DNA of 64,000 bases from Amycolatopsis oliviviridis (GTDB lineage: Bacteria; Actinomycetota; Actinomycetes; Mycobacteriales; Pseudonocardiaceae), in the NCBI RefSeq assembly GCF_014654365.1, contig NZ_BNAY01000006.1, positions 427,702 through 491,701 on the forward strand. The letters run 5' to 3'. A program made the position numbers and the translations under genes. Below are positions 31,507 to 39,196 of the stretch, piece by piece. The notes beneath the pieces are model-generated. The model made no database searches, had not been told where the DNA came from, and saw nothing but the letters and a program-made list of their open reading frames with translations. Each line of letters opens with the position of its first letter. The stretch's first letter is position 1.

Positions 31507-32448
31507 ATGACAAGAGTGACCCGGGTCGCGTACAACGAACGGGTGACGCAGCGGAGAACTGGCGGCGGCTGCCTCTTCCTGGTGATCGTGCTGTCCGTCC
31601 TGGGGATCGCTTACCACCTTTGGGAGCGAGGGACGTCGGTGACACCGGCGGGGGTCACCACTTCGGACGGCACGGGCCGGTACGTGGCCTTGGGCGATTC
31701 CTACACGGCTTCACCGGGCACCGGACGGCCCGCGGGCACGCCGGTGGGCTGCGATCGCTCGGACAACAACTACCCGAGCCTGCTCGCCGCGAAGCTGCGT
31801 CCGGCGGAGTTCGCCGACGTCAGCTGTGGCGGCGCCACGACCGAACACCTCATCGGCGAACAGCAGACCCGGGACGGGACGAACGCTCCCCAGCTCGACG
31901 CCGTCGACGGTGACACGACGCTGGTGACGATCGGGATCGGTGGCAACGACGTGGGCTTCGCCGGTCTCGGGGCCCAGTGCGCGACGCAGCAGCAGACCGC
32001 TTCGCCCTGCAAGACCCAGCTGACCGCGGGCGGGCGCGACCAGCTCGCCGAGCGGATCGCCGCCGCGGCGGACCGGCTCGGCGGGATCCTGGACCGGATC
32101 CGCTCGAAGGCTCCCGAAGCGCGCATCGTGGTCGTCGGGTATCCGACGGTGCTTCCGGACGACAACGCGGGCTGCTGGCCGATCCTGCCGGTCGGCGAGG
32201 GGGACGTGGCGTACTTCCGCGACTCGCTGAGGCAGCTGAACACCACGCTTCAGGAGACGGCCAAGGAGCACCAGGCGGGCTTCGCCGACATGTCGACCGC
32301 GAGCAAGGGGCGGGACATGTGCAGCGCGGCGAACCGGCGGTGGGTGGAGGGGCCGGCGCCCTCGGTGCCCGCCGCGCCGCTGCACCCGAACGCGCGGGGC
32401 GAGGAAGGGATGGCTGAGGTCATCGAGAAGCTGCTGAAAGTCGCGTAG
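31507..32448 (+). CDS. Secreted SGNH/GDSL-family lipase/esterase
   Basis: 313 residues. One N-terminal hydrophobic segment (CLFLVIVLSVLGIAYHLW, ~22-39) suggests membrane anchoring or secretion. SGNH blocks: GDSYTASPG (nucleophile Ser), SCGGATTEH (block II Gly), GIGGNDVGF (block III Asn) and LHPNARGEEGM (catalytic His). Six Cys suggest three disulfides, as in the Streptomyces rimosus/SCO7513-type lipases. Hydrolyses esters outside the cell; substrate unknown. The ATG at 31507 is the longest start; a GTG at 31543 would also keep the signal segment. Confidence 0.88.
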   Translation: MTRVTRVAYNERVTQRRTGGGCLFLVIVLSVLGIAYHLWERGTSVTPAGVTTSDGTGRYVALGDSYTASPGTGRPAGTPVGCDRSDNNYPSLLAAKLRPAEFADVSCGGATTEHLIGEQQTRDGTNAPQLDAVDGDTTLVTIGIGGNDVGFAGLGAQCATQQQTASPCKTQLTAGGRDQLAERIAAAADRLGGILDRIRSKAPEARIVVVGYPTVLPDDNAGCWPILPVGEGDVAYFRDSLRQLNTTLQETAKEHQAGFADMSTASKGRDMCSAANRRWVEGPAPSVPAAPLHPNARGEEGMAEVIEKLLKVA

Positions 32449-32854
32449 CAACGTCGGCTTCGGACGTTGTGAAAGCCACCTTCGCAACGTTGAAGGTGGC
32501 GAAGGTGGCTTTCACAACGCCGCCGACCCCCCAGATCGCGCCGGGCCGAAGGGGTCGTGAGTGGCAAGTGTCGTTCTAACCCCACTTGCCACTCACGACC
32601 ACTCCGACCGACACCTCACCAGCCCCACCACCCACAAGAACACCTGCCGCGTCACCCCGCGTAGCGACGTTAGGCGGCTTACGCGCGCGAAGCGGCCCCT
32701 CTTAAGCCTGCGAAGCGCCCTTCGCGGAGCTTCGCAGGGCGCCGCAGTTCACTCGCGACCCGCTGACCTGCGAAAAGAGAGCAAGGGACCTTTGCTGTCG
32801 ATTACTTAGGCATGCTAAGCGACGCTAGCAAAGGTCCCTTGCTATCGCTTTGAG
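32449..32854. repeat. Cluster of four long hairpins between convergent genes
   Basis: Four independent inverted repeats in ~380 bp: (1) 32465-32485 with 32499-32519, 21-bp perfect, loop 13; (2) 32553-32570 with 32583-32600, 18-bp perfect, loop 12; (3) 32707-32716 with 32729-32738, 10-bp, loop 12; (4) 32780-32796 with 32827-32843, 17-bp perfect, whose loop contains a second palindrome (CTTAG GCATG CTAAG). A degenerate relative of the 20-nt repeat family lies at 32661-32687. The region holds no gene. Confidence 0.85.
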
Positions 32855-33259
32855 TCAGGCGCGGACGACCGCTTGCGCCTTTCCGAGGACCGCCTTGCCC
32901 TCGAACTTGGCGGTGATGTCGACCCGAGCGGTGCCGTCGTCGTTGACCACGGCGACCTTCCCGGTGAACTCGATCGTCGCGGCGCCGTCGTTCGGCACGA
33001 CCACGGGGCGCGTGAAGCGCGCGAAGTAGTCGACGAGACGGCCGGGGTCGCCGAGCCAGTCGGTGACGAGCCGCGACCCCAGTGCCATGGTCAGCATGCC
33101 GTGCGCGATGACGTCCGGCAGGCCGACCTCCTTGGCGAAGGCCTCGTTCCAGTGGATGGGGTTGAAGTCCAGCGAAGCGCCCGCGTAGCGCACCAACTGC
33201 TCCCTGGTGACCTCGACGGTCAGCGGAGCCAGTTCTTCCCCGGCGGTGAACGTGCTCAC
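32855..33259 (-). CDS. hadB: MaoC-like (R)-hydratase, HadB type
   Basis: 134 residues, hot-dog fold. The hydratase motif DFNPIHWNEAFAKEVGLPDVIAHG carries the catalytic Asp and His, so this is the active subunit of a HadAB-type 3-hydroxyacyl dehydratase. The GTG at 33259 overlaps the hadA stop by 4 nt. In mycobacteria HadAB/HadBC dehydrate meromycolate intermediates. If this organism is an Amycolatopsis it lacks mycolic acids, so the substrate must differ. Confidence 0.88.
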   Translation of the reverse strand: MSTFTAGEELAPLTVEVTREQLVRYAGASLDFNPIHWNEAFAKEVGLPDVIAHGMLTMALGSRLVTDWLGDPGRLVDYFARFTRPVVVPNDGAATIEFTGKVAVVNDDGTARVDITAKFEGKAVLGKAQAVVRA

Positions 33260-33705
33260 GCGCCCTCCCCTCGGACCACGAGCTGGGCGTACGTGGTGGC
33301 GATCAGGCCGCCGTCGGCGCCGGAGATCTCGGCGCGCAGGTTGATGAAGTCGTTCCCGGCGCGGGCCATGATGTTGTCGATGTACGTGGTGAGCGACAGG
33401 AGGTCGCCCGCGTGCACCGGCCGCGCGTAGGTGAACCGCTGATCACCGTGGACCATCCGCGAATAGTCGAGCCCCAGCTCGGGGTCGGTGACGATCGCGT
33501 TGATCGAAGCGAGGTTGATGATCGTGAGGAACGTCGGCGGCGCGATGACGTCGGGGTAGCCGGCCGCCTTCGCCGCTTCGGTGTCGCGGTAGAGCGGGTT
33601 CGTGTCGCCGAGAGCGTCGGCGAACTCCCGGATCTTCTCGCGACTCACTTCATAGGTACTGGTCGGCGGGTACACCCGCCCGGTGAACGACTGGTCCAAG
33701 GCCAC
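33256..33705 (-). CDS. hadA: MaoC-like dehydratase partner, HadA type
   Basis: 149 residues from a GTG at 33705. Hot-dog fold with YEVSREKIREFADALGDTNPLY and the PPTFLTIINL stretch; it lacks the D-x4-H catalytic pair seen in HadB, as expected for the substrate-binding HadA subunit. Downstream of rpmG as in mycobacteria, and translationally coupled to hadB. No hadC follows. Confidence 0.87.
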   Translation of the reverse strand: MALDQSFTGRVYPPTSTYEVSREKIREFADALGDTNPLYRDTEAAKAAGYPDVIAPPTFLTIINLASINAIVTDPELGLDYSRMVHGDQRFTYARPVHAGDLLSLTTYIDNIMARAGNDFINLRAEISGADGGLIATTYAQLVVRGEGA

Positions 33706-33731
33706 CCGAGCAGGCTACCGAACCCGGAAAA

Positions 33732-33770
33732 TACTCGAAGCCGCCCTGGTGACCAGGACGGCTTCGAGTA
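33732..33770 (-). terminator. Terminator downstream of rpmG
   Basis: TACTCGAAGCCGCCCTGGT / ACCAGGACGGCTTCGAGTA, 19-bp dyad with one mismatch and essentially no loop. Between rpmG and hadA on the minus strand, so hadAB probably has its own promoter or depends on read-through. Confidence 0.75.
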
Positions 33771-33793
33771 AGACTGGTAGAACCGCTAGACGC

Positions 33794-33958
33794 TCAGCGG
33801 GTCTCTTTGTGAGTCCGGTGCGTACCGCAGTTCGGGCAGAACTTCTTCATCTCCAGGCGATCCGGGTTGTTGCGCCGGTTCTTCTTGGTGATGTAGTTGC
33901 GGTGCTTGCACTCCTCACACGCGAGCGTGATCTTCGGTCGCACGTCAGTGGCAGCCAC
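33794..33958 (-). CDS. rpmG: 50S ribosomal protein L33
   Basis: 54 residues from a GTG at 33958 with GAAGGA 6 nt upstream. Contains two Cys pairs (CEEC...CPNC), so it is the zinc-binding (C+) form of L33, and the NYITKKNRRNNPDRLEMKKF block. Directly downstream of tRNA-Met, as in mycobacteria. Confidence 0.97.
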   Translation of the reverse strand: MAATDVRPKITLACEECKHRNYITKKNRRNNPDRLEMKKFCPNCGTHRTHKETR

Positions 33959-34003
33959 AGCATTTCCTTCTCTACTAGGCCTGGGAAACCCAGGATTACC
34001 GCG

Positions 34004-34076
34004 TAGCGGTGGCCGGACTTGAACCGGCGACACAGCGATTATGAGCCGCTTGCTCTGCCAGCTGAGCTACACCGCC
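34004..34076 (-). tRNA. metT: tRNA-Met (CAT), elongator type
   Basis: 73 nt. Acceptor GGCGGTG / CACCGCT, anticodon loop CTCATAA (CAT), T-arm CCGGTTCAAGTCCGG. Elongator Met by position beside tRNA-Thr and rpmG and by the paired first base. Confidence 0.93.
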
Positions 34077-34126
34077 CTTACATAACCCTAACCGCGACAC
34101 GCTTGCGTGACGCGGTTGAGGTTGCG

Positions 34127-34199
34127 AGCCCCTTTACGGAATCGAACCGTAGACCTTTTCCTTACCATGGAAACGCTCTACCGACTGAGCTAAAGGGGC
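34127..34199 (-). tRNA. thrT: tRNA-Thr (GGT)
   Basis: 73 nt. Acceptor GCCCCTT / AAGGGGC, anticodon stem TTTCC / GGAAA with loop ATGGTAA, anticodon GGT. First of the tRNA-Thr, tRNA-Met, rpmG run. Confidence 0.95.
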
Positions 34200-34278
34200 C
34201 TTGCCCTCTTGCGAGGACTTGGAAAGATTAGCAGGCCGGTTGAGGGGCCGTAACCGGGGGGCCGGTTACCGCAAAACC

Positions 34279-36894
34279 TCAGGTCAGCAGGGTCAGGACG
34301 GTCTCGGAGTGCCGTCCCGGCGAACGCGCGGTGCGCGCCTGCAGCCACGCCTCCAGGCGGTCCTCGGGCAGCGGCCGCGAGATGAGGTAGCCCTGCGCCA
34401 CGTCACAGCCCATCGCTTCGAGCTGATCCCGCGCGACGTCTTCCTCGACACCCTCCGCCACGACCGTGAGGCCGAGCGAGTGACCCAGCTCGACGATGGA
34501 GCGCACGACGGCGAGGTCGCCGAGATCGGTGCCCATGCCGAGGACGAAGCTCTTGTCGATCTTGACCTGGTCGACCGGGAGCTGCCGCAGGTAGGCCAGC
34601 GACGAGTAGCCGGTGCCGAAGTCGTCGACGGCGAGCACGATGCCCAGCGAGTGCAGTTCCCGCAGGATCGGCAGCGCCTTCTGCGGGTCGGACATCACAC
34701 CGGATTCGGTCAGCTCGAAGGTGAGCAGCTCGGGCGGGATGCCGAAGCGGTCGAGTTCGCGCGCGACCTTCGTCGGGAAGTCCTCGTCGGCGAGGTTGCG
34801 CACCGACAGGTTCACCGCGGCGGAGATCCGCAGGCCTTCGTCGAGCCACTTCCGCACGCGCTTCAACGACTCTTCGAGCACGAAGGACGTCAGGACGCCG
34901 ATGAGGCCTGCCGCTTCGATGGCCGGGACGAACTCGTCCGGGCCGAGCCTGCCGAACTCCGGATGCACCCAGCGCACGAGCGCCTCGACGCCCTGGATCT
35001 GCCGGTTCGGCAAGGTGATCTTCGGCTGGTAGTGGACGCTCAGCTGGCCTTCTTCCAGCGACTGCCGGAACTGCGTGACCATCTGGAACCGGCGCATGAA
35101 GATCTGGCCCATGCTGGCCATGTAGCCGCGGACCTCTTCGCCGCCCTTGGTCGCGCGGACGGCGACGTCGGCGCGTTGCAGGAGCCCGTCGACGTCGACC
35201 TGCTCGTCGTCCTCCGCCGACGACGTGACGTAGCCGATCATCGCGTTCGCTTCGACGGAGAGCCGGTCCACCGGGTACGGGGCGACGAGTTCCGCGCGCA
35301 GCAGTTCCGCGGCGGCCTGGGCGCGTTCCGGCGCGCAGCCGACGAGGAGCGCCGCGAAGGAGGCGCCTTCGAGCCTGGCGAGCGGGACGTCGGGGCCGAG
35401 CGCGTCCCGGATCCGCCGCCCGGCGGCGATGACCATCCGGTCGGCCCACACGTAACCGAGGGCGTCGCTGACGGTGGAGAAGACGTCGAGGTCGACCCGC
35501 AGCACGACCGCGTCGACCTGTTCCCGCAACGGTTCCTTGGCGACCTGGCGGAAGCCCGGCCGGTTGAGCAGGCCGGTCAGCGGATCGTGGTAGGCGTCGT
35601 GGCGCAGGGTCGCGAGCAGGCGCCGGTTGTCCAGCGACGTCGCGAGGTGGCTGGCCATCGTGCCGAGCAGCTGGACGTCGTACTTGCCGAAACCACGCCA
35701 TCGGGACAGCCTGTCGTGCGCTTCGACGACACCGAGGAGCTGGTTCGCACTCCGCAGCGGGACGACCAGCGCCTCCTGCGCGCCGCGGTCGAGCAACGCG
35801 GAGCGGACGTCGGGATTGGCTTCGGTGATCCGGAAATGCCGGACGTGCGCGCCGGGCAGGCGCAACAGCGGGTCGTCGGCGGCCGGGTCGACGGGCGGGA
35901 GTTCGTCACCCGCGACGACCATGCGCATGGTGTCCTTCGGCTCCAGCCGAAGGCGGAGCACGACGCGGCCGGCGGCGAGCTGGTCCTTGATGCGTTCGGC
36001 GATGGTCGCCCACTCGCGGACGTCCACTCCGCCGACGAGTTCGTCGGCGCGCCCGGCGGGACGCGCGGCGGCCTGCTGACCGGATCGCGCGACCATCAGG
36101 CTGACGTCGGACAGCGCTTCCATGTCGCGCTGTTCTCGCAACAGATCGGAGTACGCCCAGTACAACGCGGTGAGCCCGAGGAACACGGCCAGCACGAGCG
36201 GCCAGGCCTTCGGCGTACCGGAAATGACCAAATAACCGGAAAGACCGACCGAGGCGTTGACGAATCCGACGACGAGGATGCGGCCGGTCAGCCGGATCGC
36301 GGTGCTGACCCGCATGCGGCGGCGCAGCACGCGAACGGCGGCGAGCGCGAGCAGCGTGCTGACCAGCGGCGCGGTCAAAGTGCCTGCCAGCGCGGCGATC
36401 CAGGTCATGTCGTGGGCGCCGGAGGCCTGTTTCACCAGTCCCGCCACGGCGAACGCGCCGGTGATCTCCAGCAGGAAGGCGCCGGCGTTGTAGAGGACGC
36501 GGCCCGCGACCTTGCGGGCCAGCAGGGTTCCTATGCCCGCCGCGAGATGCGCGGCGAGAACGACTTCGAAAGGTGCGACGAAGAATCCGATGACCAGCGG
36601 GATCTCGGTGAACGAGATCGTCCAGGAGATGCCGCTGCGGACGTCGACGTTGATCCCGAGCTGTTCGGCGAGCAGGAACGCGAGCGCGAGGATCGGCCCG
36701 ATCCACAGCAGATCGTCCGAGGCCTCGAAGTCCAGCCACAGGCTGACCGCGGCCGCGGCGGCGATGCCCATGGTGAGTACCGCGAAGGTGTAGACGCGGA
36801 ACCGTCGCTCGTCGGTACGAGCCTCCGTAACGGCGCCTCCCTTGCCCGCTGCCGTCTGTGCGGCGCTCCCGGGCCTGCCGTTCGTGTCCGGCAT
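34279..36894 (-). CDS. Membrane GAF-GGDEF(degenerate)-EAL cyclic-di-GMP phosphodiesterase
   Basis: 871 residues. Residues ~30-245 form a multi-helix membrane sensor; ~290-425 look like a GAF domain. A GGDEF domain follows (HDPLTGLLNRPGF) whose active-site loop reads EGASF instead of GGDEF, so cyclase activity is unlikely. The C-terminal EAL domain (~610-850) has EALVRW, NLSVRNL, DDFGTGYSS, KIDKSF, EGVE and QGYLISRP, i.e. the metal and catalytic residues of a working phosphodiesterase. Likely lowers c-di-GMP in response to a membrane or GAF signal. Monocistronic. Confidence 0.92.
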   Translation of the reverse strand: MPDTNGRPGSAAQTAAGKGGAVTEARTDERRFRVYTFAVLTMGIAAAAAVSLWLDFEASDDLLWIGPILALAFLLAEQLGINVDVRSGISWTISFTEIPLVIGFFVAPFEVVLAAHLAAGIGTLLARKVAGRVLYNAGAFLLEITGAFAVAGLVKQASGAHDMTWIAALAGTLTAPLVSTLLALAAVRVLRRRMRVSTAIRLTGRILVVGFVNASVGLSGYLVISGTPKAWPLVLAVFLGLTALYWAYSDLLREQRDMEALSDVSLMVARSGQQAAARPAGRADELVGGVDVREWATIAERIKDQLAAGRVVLRLRLEPKDTMRMVVAGDELPPVDPAADDPLLRLPGAHVRHFRITEANPDVRSALLDRGAQEALVVPLRSANQLLGVVEAHDRLSRWRGFGKYDVQLLGTMASHLATSLDNRRLLATLRHDAYHDPLTGLLNRPGFRQVAKEPLREQVDAVVLRVDLDVFSTVSDALGYVWADRMVIAAGRRIRDALGPDVPLARLEGASFAALLVGCAPERAQAAAELLRAELVAPYPVDRLSVEANAMIGYVTSSAEDDEQVDVDGLLQRADVAVRATKGGEEVRGYMASMGQIFMRRFQMVTQFRQSLEEGQLSVHYQPKITLPNRQIQGVEALVRWVHPEFGRLGPDEFVPAIEAAGLIGVLTSFVLEESLKRVRKWLDEGLRISAAVNLSVRNLADEDFPTKVARELDRFGIPPELLTFELTESGVMSDPQKALPILRELHSLGIVLAVDDFGTGYSSLAYLRQLPVDQVKIDKSFVLGMGTDLGDLAVVRSIVELGHSLGLTVVAEGVEEDVARDQLEAMGCDVAQGYLISRPLPEDRLEAWLQARTARSPGRHSETVLTLLT

Positions 36895-37174
36895 CCGACC
36901 TTCCTTCCCGGCTGCCCAACCGGTCCTGTCCTACCGCGACCTCGGGGACGAGGGCAATACAGTACCCCGGAGGGCGTACCCAAGTCCCATTCGAGACAGT
37001 ATGAGATCACCCCAGGGTTAACAATGGGCGCGTCGCGCTGACCTGCGTGGACCAAGGGGTGAAATGGGAGCGATATTCGCGTTCCTTCCGACTACCGGAA
37101 GTCACCTGGCGCCACGGTCAAGCCAATCTCGTGAAGTTCCCGTCGGACCCGTCAGTAGGGGCTTGAATAGTCCT

Positions 37175-38113
37175 ATGAATAGCCACGCCATCGCCGCCGG
37201 ACATGCCGAGCGGCTCGCCACCGTGGACGCCCTGCTCCCCGAAATGCCTGCACTGGAGCCTGTCGAGGGCTCCGTGTCACTCTCCGCGACAGCGGGCGAC
37301 TCGGCCGCCGCCGGATTGTCGGTACGGACTGAAGCGGGCCCCGATTCTGTTGACTCTCCGTGGCGGGCCCTCGTCGAGCATCGGCTCGAAGCCCGGCTCA
37401 CCGGACCTCGTCCGGAAGCGGCCCTTGACGCATTACTCACCCGATGGGATGAACATCTGAAGGCGGTCGCCCCACCTGGGGATGCCGAAACGGCGGCGAC
37501 CGTGGTGCGGCCCAGCCGGGATTCGCCCGGCTCGGCCGAATTGCTGCGCCGCGGATTCGCGCCGGTGCTGGTGATCGCGGTCCGCCCGGCCGACCGGCTC
37601 GCCGTGACGGGACCGCCCGCCACGCCCGGAGTGCACATCCGGCCCGCCGAAGCGGATGATCTCGAAACCGCCGTGGGGCTCGAACTGGAATTGCAGCGTT
37701 ATGACGCGCAGTTCGGTTCTGTCACTTTGCGCGAGGGCGCTGAGGAAGCGATCACCGCGGACCTGTCGAAACAGCTGAAGCGGGAAAACCCGACGCTGTG
37801 GATCGCCGAGCTGTACGGACGCCCGCTGGGCATGGTGCGGGTGCAGTTCCCCGGCGAGACGTCGTGGATCGGCGGCCGGGTCGCGGCCGACAAGGTCGGG
37901 TACCTGTCGTCGCTGGCGGTGGCCGAACCGGCGCGGTCGAGCGGTGTCGGGTCGGCGCTCGCCGCGCACGCGCACCAGATCTTCGACGAATGCGGGACCG
38001 AGGTCGTGCTGCTGCACCACGCGCTGGCGAACCCGCGGTCGACGCCGTTCTGGTACGCGCAGGGCTACCGGCCGCTCTGGACGTACTGGCAGCGGCGGCC
38101 GGCGGTGTCCTGA
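37175..38113 (+). CDS. GNAT-family N-acetyltransferase
   Basis: 312 residues from an ATG at 37175. A variable N-terminal region (~1-145) precedes a GNAT domain: VHIRPAEADDLETAVGLELEL, LWIAELYGRPLGMV, YLSSLAVAEPARSSGVGSALAAHA (acetyl-CoA P-loop) and FWYAQGYRPLW. Substrate unknown. An upstream ATG at 37064 has a fair AGGGG site, but the extra 37 codons lack third-position GC bias. The 280-bp gap to the divergent EAL gene holds both promoters. Confidence 0.82.
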   Translation: MNSHAIAAGHAERLATVDALLPEMPALEPVEGSVSLSATAGDSAAAGLSVRTEAGPDSVDSPWRALVEHRLEARLTGPRPEAALDALLTRWDEHLKAVAPPGDAETAATVVRPSRDSPGSAELLRRGFAPVLVIAVRPADRLAVTGPPATPGVHIRPAEADDLETAVGLELELQRYDAQFGSVTLREGAEEAITADLSKQLKRENPTLWIAELYGRPLGMVRVQFPGETSWIGGRVAADKVGYLSSLAVAEPARSSGVGSALAAHAHQIFDECGTEVVLLHHALANPRSTPFWYAQGYRPLWTYWQRRPAVS

Positions 38114-38151
38114 TCCCGATAGGCTCTTTTCCAGGAGAGCAGGGGGTTTCT

Positions 38152-39000
38152 GTGACCAGGGACGATGACGCGGCCCCGGTGGCACCGACCGGGGTCGACA
38201 CCGAAAAGCCGTCCGCGGCGAGGATCTACGACTGGTTCCTCGGCGGGAATCACAACTGGGCTGTCGACCGTGAGTTCGCCCGGCGGCTGGAACGGCAGTG
38301 GCGGTGGGTGAAACCGGGCGCGCAGCACAACCGCGAGTTCATGAACCGCGTCGTGCGCGCCGCGCTGGACGCCGGGATCCGGCAGTTCGTCGATCTGGGG
38401 TCCGGCGTCCCGACCGCCGGGAACGTGCACGAGATCGTCCGGGAGGAACTGGAGCCGGGCGATGAGGCGAAGGTCGTGTACGTCGACTACGAACCGGTGG
38501 CGGTCGCGCACGCGGAGCTGATTCTCGAACGGCACGAGGCGACCGATTGGGCCGGGATCGTCCAGGCCGACATGCGACGGCCGAAGGACGTCCTGCGGCA
38601 TCCGGAGACGCGGCGGCTGATCGACTTCTCGCAGCCCGTCTGCCTGATGATGATGGCCGTGCTGCATTTCGCCGGGCCGCACGACGATCCGCCCGCGCTG
38701 GTCGCGACCTACCGGAACGCGCTGGCGCCGGGCAGCTGGCTGGGGCTTTCGCACATGAGCTTCGGCGGCCAGACCGGTGAGGACGCGGACGGGCTGCGCT
38801 GGATGGTCGAGCAGTACCGGAAGACGAGCAACCCGGTGTGGATGCGGGACCGCGAAGAGATCGAGCCGCTCTTCGGGGACTGGCCGCTGATGGAGCCCGG
38901 TCTCGTCCATCTGCCCGAGTGGCGGCCGACGCGGGAACTGCGGCGGGACGAAGAGGGCGCCCGGCCGTTCGCCTGGTGCGGTGTCGCCACCCACCCCTGA
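38152..39000 (+). CDS. SAM-dependent methyltransferase, DUF574 (PF04672) family
   Basis: 282 residues from a GTG at 38152 with AGGGGG 6-7 nt upstream. Begins with the family hallmark SAARIYDWFLGGNHNWAVDR. The SAM-binding motif is FVDLGSGVPTAGNVHE, followed by VVYVDYEPVAVAHAE (acidic motif II) and PVCLMMMAVLHF. This family is expanded in actinomycetes and its substrates are mostly unknown. It follows the GNAT gene by 38 nt, possibly co-transcribed. Confidence 0.88.
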   Translation: MTRDDDAAPVAPTGVDTEKPSAARIYDWFLGGNHNWAVDREFARRLERQWRWVKPGAQHNREFMNRVVRAALDAGIRQFVDLGSGVPTAGNVHEIVREELEPGDEAKVVYVDYEPVAVAHAELILERHEATDWAGIVQADMRRPKDVLRHPETRRLIDFSQPVCLMMMAVLHFAGPHDDPPALVATYRNALAPGSWLGLSHMSFGGQTGEDADGLRWMVEQYRKTSNPVWMRDREEIEPLFGDWPLMEPGLVHLPEWRPTRELRRDEEGARPFAWCGVATHP

Positions 39001-39050
39001 CGCCCACCCCACCCCGTCACACTCCCAGACATCCGACCTCTAGCCCCACC

Positions 39051-39080
39051 GCGTCGCCTTTAGCCCCCTAAACGCGACGC
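39051..39080. repeat. Palindromic intergenic repeat, rightmost copy
   Basis: GCGTCGCCTTTAG, loop CCCC, CTAAACGCGACGC: 13-bp stem with one mismatch, inverted orientation, core at 39056-39075. Last copy of the family in the window; none was found to its right, including the whole integrated element. Confidence 0.8.
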
Positions 39081-39156
39081 GTTGGGGTGCGGAGGTCGGA
39101 GGGGTGGGTGATCGCTGACGGCGAACGCGAGAAGGAAACAAACGGGTCGATCGGAG

Positions 39157-39179
39157 AGTTGAGCTAGGCAGACTCAACT
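39157..39179 (+). promoter_or_regulatory. HAIR-like HspR operator upstream of lon
   Basis: AGTTGAG-N9-CTCAACT, an inverted repeat with the TTGAG-N9-CTCAA geometry of the HAIR consensus (CTTGAGT-N7-ACTCAAG). It ends 18 nt before the lon ATG. In Streptomyces lon is repressed by HspR through HAIR sites, so the position fits. HspR itself is not in the window. Confidence 0.75.
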
Positions 39180-39196
39180 AACCGAGGAGTGCACAG

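Noticed and set aside
34201..37041. 946-codon plus-strand frame opposite the EAL protein
   Set aside because: Shadow frame; the opposite strand has all EAL motifs in order.
37064..37174. N-terminal extension of the GNAT protein
   Set aside because: The extra 37 codons lack third-position GC bias despite a fair ribosome-binding site; not excluded, but less likely.
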